Notes under the pieces: generated by a model
The model's input: the letters and a program-made list of their open reading frames with translations, nothing else
Told to the model about the DNA's origin: nothing
Databases searched by the model: none
Assembly: GCF_000612845.1 (NCBI RefSeq)
Contig: NZ_CCAT010000041.1
Location: 1 to 53,506 of the forward strand
Origin: Clostridium ihumii AP5
GTDB taxonomy: Bacteria; Bacillota; Clostridia; Clostridiales; Clostridiaceae
Direction of reading: 5' to 3'
Length of the DNA: 53,506 bases
Shown: piece by piece, positions 44,455-52,931 of the stretch
How the letters are laid out: each line of letters begins with the position of its first letter
Position numbering within the stretch: the first letter of the stretch is position 1
Made by a program: the position numbers and the translations under genes

Positions 44455-45300
44455 CTAATTTTTTTTTACCTTTACCAAATATGTATTTTCTTCAATTTCA
44501 GAAGAATAATCTAACTTCAATGACTTATTTGTTTTTTTTGTATTTTCTACACTTGATTTATCTATTTCTATAATTTCTTTTATTGCATCTTTATTAATAA
44601 ATCTTATATTATTATCAACATCTTTAATTTTAAAGAAATCATTAAACACTCCAATTAAATATCCCTCAATACTATCATGCTCAGTTATTGTAAATCTATA
44701 TAGTTTCAAATAAAGTATGTTTGATTTATAAAACATTATGCTTGATATTTTCAATATAAAAAAATGAATACTAAAATATATACATATATTCAAAACTACA
44801 CCATGTTTATCATATGTTGTATTAATATCGTTTTGAAAAGAATTCACACTTAAACAACCTAAAGCAATAGCAATTATAACTTGTAATAACAATACCTTTA
44901 TAACAATTATTTTATTACTCTTTTTATTTAATCTTCCTTCATATTTTTCTTCCAAAAATAACTTTAATTTATTTTCTTCTTTAAAACAAATGTAACACAA
45001 TATTACAATTATCGTAATTATAGCACAATAATGAAAGATTTCATTATTTAGAATGCCATCTATTTCATATTTATTTTTATTAATGTTATGTGCTATAAGC
45101 ATACTTCCTAGTATATATTCAAAAAATACAATTCCATTAATTATTGGTAATATCTTATTATTCGTTGTAACACCTATTTCTAGAGAGCCAAAATGTGCTT
45201 TGGCTTCATAATTAAATAGATATGTGTTAAAAGCAACAAATAATGTTAGTACTATTGAAATTTTTTCTATATTAGATAATATGTATTCTATAATATCCAT
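44455..45300 (-). CDS. hypothetical membrane protein with a soluble C-terminal domain
   Basis: A 281-aa protein with about five or six hydrophobic helices in the first 200 residues and a soluble C-terminal domain of 75. That domain (RFTITEHDSIEGYLIGVFNDFFKIKD, then INKDAIKEIIEI) has the rhythm of a small beta-barrel (Sm/LSM-like) fold, which is my inference. A Glu/Lys-rich loop is in the middle. No family recognised. It lies downstream of the two short genes at 45.35 and 45.6 kb, with a terminator between, so it is probably transcribed alone. Confidence 0.65.
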   Translation of the reverse strand: MDIIEYILSNIEKISIVLTLFVAFNTYLFNYEAKAHFGSLEIGVTTNNKILPIINGIVFFEYILGSMLIAHNINKNKYEIDGILNNEIFHYCAIITIIVILCYICFKEENKLKLFLEEKYEGRLNKKSNKIIVIKVLLLQVIIAIALGCLSVNSFQNDINTTYDKHGVVLNICIYFSIHFFILKISSIMFYKSNILYLKLYRFTITEHDSIEGYLIGVFNDFFKIKDVDNNIRFINKDAIKEIIEIDKSSVENTKKTNKSLKLDYSSEIEENTYLVKVKKN

Positions 45301-45349
45301 ATTTAACCTCTCTTTATGTCATTTTCTATAAAGTATATGTTTTATAGAA

Positions 45350-45430
45350 TCAAGATTTAAACTTACTACATGCTTTATAACCCTTGTTTATAGCATCTTG
45401 TCTACTTATTAAAAAAATAGGTCTTTTCAT
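45350..45430 (-). CDS. 26-aa ORF resembling a cut-off Ada-type zinc motif
   Basis: A short frame with an excellent ribosome-binding site (GGGGGAGAAAA). The peptide contains ISRQDAINKGYKACSKFK, which matches the end of the Ada-like metal-binding tail found on many secreted nucleases (sREdAi-x-x-GYkpC-x-x-C), but the second cysteine is missing and the first half of the domain is absent. It may be a remnant of a nuclease gene or a small functional peptide. Confidence 0.4.
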   Translation of the reverse strand: MKRPIFLISRQDAINKGYKACSKFKS

Positions 45431-45551
45431 TTTTCTCCCCCTTAAATTTAATATCTAAACTTATAATACAACTAAATTACATATACTTACATATTTTCAA
45501 CAAAATTAGAATTAATCTGTGTTTATTAGACGCTTTATGCTTCAAAAAAAT

Positions 45552-45580
45552 AAATGTGGTTATAAAAACCACATTTTAAT
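45552..45580 (-). terminator. terminator after the 74-aa gene
   Basis: AAATGTGGTT (45552-45561)/AACCACATTT (45567-45576) with a minus-strand run of seven Ts. Confidence 0.8.
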
Positions 45581-45629
45581 ATACTATATATATATGCTTA
45601 AATAACTTTAATATAGATTTTTTATAAAT

Positions 45630-45854
45630 TCATTTTTTAATTTCTGACAATTCTTTGCATAATTCTTTAAATTTATCTGTAGTATTGTAAGTATAGATTT
45701 TCTCAGTTCTTAAATCTTTTAGTTTACATGCAAATGGCTTATACTCTATCGAATTTTCAACTATTATAGCATTAGAACCTTTTTCAGGGTTCGTCCATGT
45801 ATAAGATAATCCTAATGATTCTACAAATTTATTTACCTGTTTACTATTTAACAT
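45630..45854 (-). CDS. hypothetical small protein
   Basis: A 74-aa soluble protein, Lys/Glu/Thr-rich, with one Cys. It starts with a helix (NSKQVNKFVESLGL) followed by probable strands. AAAGGAGAGG precedes the ATG. No family recognised. It lies 55 bases after the 179-aa gene on the same strand and is probably cotranscribed; a terminator follows. Confidence 0.65.
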   Translation of the reverse strand: MLNSKQVNKFVESLGLSYTWTNPEKGSNAIIVENSIEYKPFACKLKDLRTEKIYTYNTTDKFKELCKELSEIKK

Positions 45855-45909
45855 ATAAAACCTCTCCTTTAAAATAATATTTATTATTTTATTCTATATT
45901 TACTTTACA

Positions 45910-46449
45910 TTACTCGTGTAATTTATGATGCTTAATATTTATTTTTGTAATATAGTATACATCTGTTTCTCTAAATGTACTTGCATGCTGATATTTATTT
46001 TGAGTCTTAATTCCTATTGGTTGATTTAAACATATCTCTTCACAATCTTCAACTATATTTTCTACTAATTCTTCTGCCAAATTACCATTAAAATTAAATT
46101 TATTGCTTATTTCAGTTAATAGCTCATCTGTTAATTCATATTTTCTATTTTCTTTAATTTGATCTTTTCTAGGAAAATAGTTAATTTGAAATGGAATTGT
46201 ACTTTGAAATATATCTGAAAGACAGTATTTTGCACATAATTTAGATTCAATATCTTCATTGCCTTTTTCAAAAAATAAATCAAAACAATACATATCTTCA
46301 GCTGTTCTATGACGTAATGATGCCACACAACTTAATGTATTATCTATTCTAAAACTCTTTTCATTCTTTGAGTTTATATTACTCATAAATTCAGTTGGTT
46401 TAAAATTTTTCGATAAATTTTGCATATCTATATGATTTTGGTTATTCAT
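45910..46449 (-). CDS. hypothetical protein
   Basis: A 179-aa soluble, acidic protein with five cysteines (e.g. YCLSD, EICLN), no membrane segment and no recognised motif. The middle part (SDIFQSTIPFQINYFPRKDQI) looks beta-rich; the end is basic (KINIKHHKLHE). GGGGTGAAT precedes the ATG. It heads a small operon with the 74-aa gene, and a long spacer separates it from the divergent nuclease gene. Confidence 0.62.
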   Translation of the reverse strand: MNNQNHIDMQNLSKNFKPTEFMSNINSKNEKSFRIDNTLSCVASLRHRTAEDMYCFDLFFEKGNEDIESKLCAKYCLSDIFQSTIPFQINYFPRKDQIKENRKYELTDELLTEISNKFNFNGNLAEELVENIVEDCEEICLNQPIGIKTQNKYQHASTFRETDVYYITKINIKHHKLHE

Positions 46450-46951
46450 AAAATATTCACCCCATATTTCTAATTTTATTTATTATATGCTTTTTACAAA
46501 TATTCACTTTAATTTTATTTCAATTTCAAATATTAAATTCCTAATCTTAAGAAATCGTTAAAAATTTACGTGACATTACATTTTTGTAAAACCATCATAT
46601 TACTATTTCTATAAAAATAGTAATATTCCTTCTATTTTTATAAAACTATAAAAAATTTTTATTTAGTACCTTTCTATATTAATTTATCATCATATTTCAA
46701 ACTATCATATCTATTACTATTAACTTTTACATCTATAGTTATTGTTTTTTAGTCTTTAAATTCACTTTATCATAAGATACTTGTTTTTCTATGTCACAAT
46801 ACAATCTCACCTATAAAATTAATCTGATATTCTTGTATTAACATTATTGCTATTCTTAATCATTCGTTTGACATCTTAAATACCACATTGTAAAATTTAG
46901 GTATTAGAATAACATACAAAGATTAACTTAATTAGGGGGATTTTTTGAAAA
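46450..46951. other. 500-base divergent promoter region
   Basis: No gene. A hairpin ATATTACTATTT/AAATAGTAATAT sits at 46596-46626 and is followed by T/A-rich sequence; it could be a weak terminator or an operator. The region must hold the promoters of the 179-aa gene and of the nuclease gene. Confidence 0.4.
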
Positions 46952-48127
46952 ATGGATAAATTTAAATGGACACTTAGTACTGTATTAGGTACAATTGCTA
47001 TATTTTTTAGTATAGGATTTATAGCAGTTGGATTAGATTTAGATTTTTTATTGATTGCAGGTTTCGTAATTGCTCCTGTATCTGTAATTCTATTTAATAA
47101 AAAATTTAAGGTTAAGCCAAAGAAATATTATTCTAGTTTAATTGGTATTGTTTTAGCTTCATTAATAATTACAATGATTATAATGCCATCTGATACAAGT
47201 AGCAAAAATGAGGTAGCTACTACAAGTAAGCAAAAAGTCGTATCAGAAAGTAACAAGAAAGATGAAGTAAAACAAGAAAAGAAACAGGAGAAAAAAGAAG
47301 AACGTAAAAAAGCTGATACACCTACTGAAAATAAATTTGAAGGATACAAGTTAATAAAAGTAGATGGTGGAGATTTATCAGGTCATAGAGAGCCTAACGT
47401 TGTTGTAAATATAGGTTTTGGTAATAGAGAGTACTATGCTTTTACCAATGAATATGGTCAATTGGTGAAAGTAACTGCTAAAAAGATTATTCTACAAGAT
47501 GATTCAAAAGAACCAGTCAATTCCAAGGGGCGATATTATAACGATGAAGCGAAAGTTCCTGGGGTTGAAAGTAAATCTCTAGATAAAGGACATGTAATTG
47601 CTGATTCACTTGGTGGAGTTTCTAATGCTTATAATATAACTCCTCAAAATAGCACTCTTAATAGACATGGAGATCAAGCTTATATGGAAGATGCTATAAG
47701 AAAAGCTGGTGGTTGTACAGATTTTGTTGCAATAATTACTTATCCAGATACAACTACTCAAATTCCAAGTCATTATAGCTATACTTATACTCTAAACGGT
47801 AACGTAGTCAATGATGAATTTGACAATATCAATCCTGATGAATATAATAAACAGAATTTAGATAAAAATAGTACTGGTAATGGAGGAAATTCATCAAATG
47901 TTGTCACTCCTGCACCTGTGCCAGTTCCAACTCCACAACCAGAACCAACACCTGCTCCAAGTAATACAGAAGATGCAAGTAGTAGTTCCGGTATAGTATA
48001 TTGGACACCTAAAGGTAAGAGTTATCATACTACAAGAAGTTGTCCAACATTATCCAGGAGTAAAACTATTTTAGAAGGAACTATTGAAGAGAGTGGAAAA
48101 AGCGATCCATGTGATAGATGTCACTAA
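46952..48127 (+). CDS. membrane-anchored DNA/RNA non-specific endonuclease
   Basis: A 391-aa protein. Hydrophobic helices cover about 8-27, 32-48 and 61-79, then a long Lys/Glu linker. The nuclease domain (about 130-290) has DKGH (211-214, in place of DRGH) and the downstream asparagines of NITPQNSTLNRHGDQ (N237 likely binds the metal), as in the beta-beta-alpha-metal nucleases EndA and NucA. A proline-rich stalk (about 318-340) leads to a C-terminal domain with CPTL and CDRCH cysteines, an Ada-like zinc motif. It probably acts outside the membrane: DNA degradation, uptake or a toxin role. Single gene with its own terminator. Confidence 0.87.
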   Translation: MDKFKWTLSTVLGTIAIFFSIGFIAVGLDLDFLLIAGFVIAPVSVILFNKKFKVKPKKYYSSLIGIVLASLIITMIIMPSDTSSKNEVATTSKQKVVSESNKKDEVKQEKKQEKKEERKKADTPTENKFEGYKLIKVDGGDLSGHREPNVVVNIGFGNREYYAFTNEYGQLVKVTAKKIILQDDSKEPVNSKGRYYNDEAKVPGVESKSLDKGHVIADSLGGVSNAYNITPQNSTLNRHGDQAYMEDAIRKAGGCTDFVAIITYPDTTTQIPSHYSYTYTLNGNVVNDEFDNINPDEYNKQNLDKNSTGNGGNSSNVVTPAPVPVPTPQPEPTPAPSNTEDASSSSGIVYWTPKGKSYHTTRSCPTLSRSKTILEGTIEESGKSDPCDRCH

Positions 48128-48140
48128 TTATTAAGAATAA

Positions 48141-48175
48141 AAAGCCAGTATAATTAGATTACTGGCTCTTTATTT
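48141..48175 (+). terminator. terminator after nuclease gene
   Basis: AAAGCCAGTA ... TACTGGCTCTTTATTTATT hairpin on the plus strand. Confidence 0.8.
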
Positions 48176-48270
48176 ATTCATTTCTCTTAATTTTTGTTTA
48201 TTTATGTGTTTTCAAATTTACAACAATATAAAGCTAGTGCGAATTAAGTTTAAAATTATATATTTTTCAT

Positions 48271-49608
48271 CTAATCTACAAAACCATTTTGAACACAAAT
48301 AAATGATATTCTCAAAATATTGTTATGTAATTTTTCATCCAACCAAATTATATTTAATCTTTTCCAAACCTCATATATCATAAAACCATTGTAATACATT
48401 ATAATATCACTCAAAATCATTCTGTTATGCATATGAAGTTCGTAAATTTCAATTGAATTTCCCCTAGTATCTATTAGTTCATTGTGATAATCAATATATG
48501 AATTTGCTTTTGAATTTTTTAATTTACTTATATTCTTTATATACTCATCCTCACTTACACATTGACGATAAAGTTTTAAAAAACTCTCTTTTGCTTCTTC
48601 ATAATTAATATCTTCTTTAATTTCTTTAAAAATCTCATAATATATATACAGTGTTGTGAAACTTATATCTTCAGATCTACATGAATTACATTCCCCAAAC
48701 ATAGTATTATCAATATTTGCATACAGACAATTTAAAAAGTTATCTTTTATTTTTACATCATTCCAACTTAATACATCTTTAAGTACTCCATTTAAATTAA
48801 AATATATTCCATGTGCTATATTATAACAATATTCAATTAATGTTTCTTTGTCATTAAGATTTTTCGATAAAATTCTAATATTTACAATTTCAATATAATG
48901 AATTAATGTTTTTGTAACTAATATAGGCTCACATAATCTCGAATCATTGTCATAAATTATTTTATTATTTAATTTATAATTCTTTATTGCAAAACATTTT
49001 TCATTATAATATTCTCCTAGAATTTTTTTTACTAAATCAATACAAAAATAATTTTCCCTCTCTTTTGATTGATTTCTATGTCCATATAGACTTGTACCAA
49101 AATCAATTATATGTATATTTTCATCTTTACTAATAATAATATTTTCGCCATGAAGATCTCCATGAATAATTCCACTACTTTGATAATCTAATACAGTTTG
49201 TAAAATTTTTTTACATACTCTAATTTTTTTATCAATACCATTATAACCTTTTAACCATTCATTTAAAGATTTGCCTTTAATATATTCCATCATAGACATA
49301 TATATACCATCTTCCGTAACATGAGCATTGTAAATAGTCACAATATTGCTATGATTCAACTTTGATATTTTTCTTATTTCATTTAAATATTGCTTTTCTG
49401 ATACTTTTCCATCTTTTGATTTTTTATTAGGCATCCATATTTTTATAGCATCTATTCTTTGGGTAATTTTATGCTGCGCCTTTAAAACAATTCCATTAGC
49501 TCCATTTCCTATTTCATCTATAAAATCATATTCCTGTAAGTCTATTTTTTGCCATTTATTGTTGATATATATTTTTAAAATGTTATCTTTATATTTGTAT
49601 TTTCCCAT
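48271..49608 (-). CDS. Ser/Thr protein kinase with unknown C-terminal domain
   Basis: A 445-aa Hanks-type kinase. The glycine loop is GNGANGIV (34-41), the ATP lysine K56 in DAIKIW, the helix-C glutamate near E77, the catalytic loop HGDLHGEN (149-156) and the metal motif DFG (169-171). All key residues are present, so it should be active. After residue 200 it has an Asn/Ile-rich, mainly helical 240-residue domain with paired cysteines CNSC near 320; no family recognised. No transmembrane segment or PASTA domain, so it is cytoplasmic. AGGAGG precedes the ATG. A terminator separates it from the DUF6575-like gene upstream. Confidence 0.88.
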   Translation of the reverse strand: MGKYKYKDNILKIYINNKWQKIDLQEYDFIDEIGNGANGIVLKAQHKITQRIDAIKIWMPNKKSKDGKVSEKQYLNEIRKISKLNHSNIVTIYNAHVTEDGIYMSMMEYIKGKSLNEWLKGYNGIDKKIRVCKKILQTVLDYQSSGIIHGDLHGENIIISKDENIHIIDFGTSLYGHRNQSKERENYFCIDLVKKILGEYYNEKCFAIKNYKLNNKIIYDNDSRLCEPILVTKTLIHYIEIVNIRILSKNLNDKETLIEYCYNIAHGIYFNLNGVLKDVLSWNDVKIKDNFLNCLYANIDNTMFGECNSCRSEDISFTTLYIYYEIFKEIKEDINYEEAKESFLKLYRQCVSEDEYIKNISKLKNSKANSYIDYHNELIDTRGNSIEIYELHMHNRMILSDIIMYYNGFMIYEVWKRLNIIWLDEKLHNNILRISFICVQNGFVD

Positions 49609-49691
49609 TTAATCCTCCTTAAATTCTTATAACTATTTTGTTTGATAATTTATATATTCTAATTTAAAACAATTAAATTAGAATATATAAA

Positions 49692-49722
49692 AGATAAAAG
49701 GTAGCTATCAAAAACTACCTAA
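49692..49722 (-). terminator. terminator after the DUF6575-like gene
   Basis: AGGTAG/CTACCT stem with a T-rich minus-strand tail. Confidence 0.65.
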
Positions 49723-49744
49723 ACATAATTGTTTTTTTTAATTA

Positions 49745-50881
49745 TTACATATCATCTAAATATACTAAATTCAATAATATATATTTTATACTTTCTTCCA
49801 TTGTTATATTATTTAAAGCACTGATAACTTTTATTTTAGCCTGTGCCCTTTTAGGTAATCTATACTCTTCTATATTAATGCCTTCATATATTATACCTTT
49901 AATTATTCCATCATTTGTTTCAAATTCAAATTTATTTTGTGATACATTTATTGCTACAACATTTACAATAAATTCAATTTCTTTTTCCAATTCACTTACT
50001 TCATTTTCTATCATTTCAAGATTTTTAGATATTTCATCTTTATTAATAGATATGTGTCTATATTTTTTATTAGGTGATGCAAAATATGTTTTTATACCTA
50101 GATTTTCCTTCTTTAAAAATCTTAAAAATTCTTTATATTGCACACTTACCAATGGATTTAAATTTTTAAATATATCCATAAGAGTTTCAACATTATAATT
50201 ATTTTCTAAAATATCCATAAAAACATTCAACGAATTCTGTAAATCTGATTCATTTAATATGTTTGCTATTTTATCTGATTTCATTCTAATTCCAAATGAT
50301 GCAGCATAAAGATTTACGCATTTCAACTTATTATTCTCTTTAATTTTCTGAGGTATATTACGACTTATTCCTTTCTTATATGCAATTAAATTAACTATAT
50401 TCTGAGTTTTTTCTAAAAATTTCCCCAAAACATCTATATCCATTTCATGCTCATGTGTATTGTTTGGTTCTAATGATATATCTAAGATTTCCCTTCTCTC
50501 TAAAACAGATTCTTCAATCATTTTATTACTTTCTTCTTTTTTAAAATTCAACTCTTTACTTTCATATATAGAATATACAATATCTTCTTCTGGTAAATCA
50601 TCATCTGAAATATTCTTAGAATTTATTATTGTTGCACTTCCATTTTTATATGTAAATGCAGAAATAGTTACCTTCCATAAGAACTCTCCCTCTGGATTTT
50701 TATATATATCGTATGCACGTATGTTACCTCTTAATGCTCGAATTAATCTTGCTTCACTAATTGGAACAAATAACCATTGCTCATATTCTTCTAATTCAAT
50801 ACAATTTGCTATAAACAATTGTCCATAATCATTTACACATGAAAATGTAAGCGGTTTATCTTGGGTATGTTCTATTTTCAA
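49745..50881 (-). CDS. DUF6575-like protein
   Basis: A 378-aa soluble protein. The N-terminal 110 residues (PLTFSCVNDYGQLFIANCIELEE, WLFVPISEARLIRALRG, IRAYDIYKNPEGEFLWKV) match my memory of DUF6575. The middle is helical with a coiled-coil-like stretch near 280-305 (IEKEIEF-type heptads), and the end is unrecognised. Proteins with this domain occur on mobile elements; some are suspected of defence roles, which the sequence does not prove. It is cytoplasmic and stands between terminators. Confidence 0.6.
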   Translation of the reverse strand: MKIEHTQDKPLTFSCVNDYGQLFIANCIELEEYEQWLFVPISEARLIRALRGNIRAYDIYKNPEGEFLWKVTISAFTYKNGSATIINSKNISDDDLPEEDIVYSIYESKELNFKKEESNKMIEESVLERREILDISLEPNNTHEHEMDIDVLGKFLEKTQNIVNLIAYKKGISRNIPQKIKENNKLKCVNLYAASFGIRMKSDKIANILNESDLQNSLNVFMDILENNYNVETLMDIFKNLNPLVSVQYKEFLRFLKKENLGIKTYFASPNKKYRHISINKDEISKNLEMIENEVSELEKEIEFIVNVVAINVSQNKFEFETNDGIIKGIIYEGINIEEYRLPKRAQAKIKVISALNNITMEESIKYILLNLVYLDDM

Positions 50882-51106
50882 AGTTCATTTTTCTTCTCCA
50901 TCCTAATATATTATATAATTCACATAAATATACAAACATTTACATAAACAGTTGTATAAATTTTCAATCTTTTTAATTATATAATATAATAAAATTTCCT
51001 TTATGTACAGTTTTTTACAAAAATCATTAATTTTATACATATTTTATTCATATTAAATTTACTTTTCTAATATTTCCTATAGTTTATAAATAGAATTTTT
51101 ATAAAA
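50882..51106. other. intergenic between DUF6575-like and endolysin genes
   Basis: AT-rich promoter region of the DUF6575-like gene; no other feature seen. Confidence 0.3.
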
Positions 51107-51141
51107 AAATAAAAGGTAGTTCTTAAAAGAACTACCTTAAA
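51107..51141 (-). terminator. terminator after the lysis cassette
   Basis: AAGGTAGTTCTT (51113-51124) and its complement (51127-51138), with a minus-strand tail TTATTTTTTTAT. Confidence 0.8.
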
Positions 51142-51142
51142 A

Positions 51143-52165
51143 CTAAACTAATTTGCCTGCATCTTTTAAGCTATCATATCTAGTACTACCAGCTTTTCCA
51201 CCTATTTGAATAATCTTTTCAGCTTTCAATCCACTAACATCGAAGTCACTTTTCTTCATCATAGGACATTGATTTTTCTGTGCCACATATATCGCAGCAT
51301 TTGCATCCATGTCACCAAAATAAAGTACTATTGTTTTCATATCATACACCTCTTTTTTTATATTCTCTTTAGCAAACTCTGTTTTTATAAAATCTGCCGA
51401 TACATATCCTCCATGGTCTCCATAAAATATTGAATACCAAGTATCTACTTTTTTATCTATCCTTATAACTGCTCCATTAAATAATGTTCCTATTATATTT
51501 CCGTTAGGCTTATTTCGAACATTTAATACATCAGCTGTAACAATTCCCTCATTTTTATTAATAGTTACAACTCCATTAAATATTCCACTATTAAATTCAT
51601 TAACATCACAATTCCCATTTACACCTGGAACATATCCCTTATCTGTATATTGAAATCCTACCCAATTGGACCATATACCATTGTAACTAGGTGGATTAAC
51701 ATCATAATCAGCTATCCATACTGGATATTTTGAAAGCCTTGAATCTAAATTTTCCCTAGCAAAAGATGTATAAGTATATACAACAACATTTTTTCCTGTT
51801 AATCTTTTTACTTCTTCTAAAAATGTTATACATGCACTAGTTAGTGTACTTTTATCCATACCACAATTTACTTCTATATCTAATGCTAATAAACAATCTG
51901 AAACTTTATTTTTAATGCATTCTACAAACCATCGAGCCTCACCTATAGCATCTCCTCTAAAAAAGTGATAGAATCCAACTTTTAATCCTTGTTCTTTTGC
52001 TCTACTATAATTTTGCTCTAAAAAAGCATCCTTGTAATTACTTCCTTCGGATGCTTTCATGTATACTACTTTTATTCCACTTGCCTTAACTTGATTATAA
52101 TCTATATCTCCTTGCCAATTTGAAATATCTATTCCTTTTAAATTGCTTGCACTTCTACTTTGCAT
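51143..52165 (-). CDS. GH25 endolysin (phage-type lysozyme) with SH3-like domain
   Basis: A 340-aa cell-wall hydrolase. The N-terminal glycosyl hydrolase family 25 domain opens with LKGIDISNWQGDIDY, includes VYMKASEGSNYKD and the catalytic DIE of LLALDIEVNCG, and ends near residue 200 (WVGFQYTDKG). A bacterial SH3-like domain follows (ADVLNVRNKPNGNIIGTL). The last 65 residues (VLYFGDMDAN, IIQIGGKAGSTRYDSLKDAG) look like a clostridial wall-binding unit. I start at the ATG at 52165 after AAGGAG; the gene overlaps the holin by 11 bases. It hydrolyses the glycan strands during lysis. Confidence 0.92.
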   Translation of the reverse strand: MQSRSASNLKGIDISNWQGDIDYNQVKASGIKVVYMKASEGSNYKDAFLEQNYSRAKEQGLKVGFYHFFRGDAIGEARWFVECIKNKVSDCLLALDIEVNCGMDKSTLTSACITFLEEVKRLTGKNVVVYTYTSFARENLDSRLSKYPVWIADYDVNPPSYNGIWSNWVGFQYTDKGYVPGVNGNCDVNEFNSGIFNGVVTINKNEGIVTADVLNVRNKPNGNIIGTLFNGAVIRIDKKVDTWYSIFYGDHGGYVSADFIKTEFAKENIKKEVYDMKTIVLYFGDMDANAAIYVAQKNQCPMMKKSDFDVSGLKAEKIIQIGGKAGSTRYDSLKDAGKLV

Positions 52166-52469
52166 CAATATCACTCTCCTTATTGTCTTCAATTACTTTA
52201 ACTTTTCTGTAATGGAAATCATATTGTCCTGTACTTGTAAATCCTATTAATATTGAGTTCAATAACATTAATGGTAAATTGATTAATTTAAAAGTTTTCA
52301 ATGCTATATTAACTATCATAATTAATATAAATGCCACTATAACTGTCAAATATTTGGTTTGTATATTCTTAATACCTTTAATTTCTTTTATAAATTCAAC
52401 TACCATTGATGTAGCAAAAACCATACCTACGAATGTAGCAATATATTCCCATGTTAAAAAACTATCCAT
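52155..52469 (-). CDS. phage-type holin
   Basis: A 104-aa protein with three hydrophobic segments (about 8-26, 40-58 and 64-80) and a charged C-terminal tail, the size and shape of phage holins. It lies between a BhlA/UviB-like gene and the endolysin gene and overlaps the latter. It should form membrane lesions that release the endolysin. The precise holin family is not assigned. Confidence 0.8.
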   Translation of the reverse strand: MDSFLTWEYIATFVGMVFATSMVVEFIKEIKGIKNIQTKYLTVIVAFILIMIVNIALKTFKLINLPLMLLNSILIGFTSTGQYDFHYRKVKVIEDNKESDIDAK

Positions 52470-52482
52470 TTATAACCCCACC

Positions 52483-52701
52483 TTATTTCAATTTTTCTTT
52501 TATGTCTTCAACATCTTGTTTTATTTCTGTTACAACTTCTATATTCTTAGTTAAATCCATTATTATTTTTTGGTTATTATCTATAGTTGCATTTAATTTA
52601 TCTTCTCTTTCTTTTGTAGTTTTAAGCACATATATTGTAAGTAATATACATGCAAGACACCATATTCCTTGTGTTCCTGCTACTTTTAATAATTCCTCCA
52701 T
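52483..52701 (-). CDS. BhlA/UviB-like holin-related protein
   Basis: A 72-aa protein: one N-terminal transmembrane helix (about 6-28, GIWCLACILLTIYVL) followed by a charged helical tail with heptads (LNATIDNNQKII, IKQDVEDIKEKL). This is the BhlA/UviB architecture found with bacteriocins and phage lysis genes in Bacillus and Clostridium. AGGTG precedes the ATG. It lies 13 bases before the holin gene, and the three lysis genes form one transcript. Confidence 0.85.
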   Translation of the reverse strand: MEELLKVAGTQGIWCLACILLTIYVLKTTKEREDKLNATIDNNQKIIMDLTKNIEVVTEIKQDVEDIKEKLK

Positions 52702-52708
52702 ATTACAC

Positions 52709-52864
52709 CTACCTTTGTTTAAATTCGTTGCTTAATTTATTTTTAAATTCATTAACAGTTTCTGTAATTTCTTTCTCTGTCTTTACACTTGTACTATAAT
52801 TAAGTCTTATATTATAGTTAACTTTCTTAATTTCACTATTTCTTTTTAAATCCATTAATTTCAT
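52709..52864 (-). CDS. 51-aa protein heading the lysis operon
   Basis: A small charged protein (Lys/Asn/Glu-rich). A strand-like segment (KVNYNIRLNYST) is followed by an amphipathic helix (EKEITETVNEFKNKLSNEF). AAAGGA lies upstream, with an ATG-TAA pair between it and the ATG at 52864; a second in-frame ATG at 52855 is also possible. Eight bases separate it from the BhlA-like gene. No family recognised. Confidence 0.6.
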   Translation of the reverse strand: MKLMDLKRNSEIKKVNYNIRLNYSTSVKTEKEITETVNEFKNKLSNEFKQR

Positions 52865-52931
52865 TTACATCGCAATCCTTTCTTTACTTATTTTTACATG
52901 ATACAATATTTTTTGAAGGAGGTGATTTAAG

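Noticed and set aside
52865-52870. ATG-TAA minimal upstream ORF controlling the lysis operon
   Set aside because: Two adjacent codons can arise by chance in AT-rich DNA; nothing else supports control by re-initiation.
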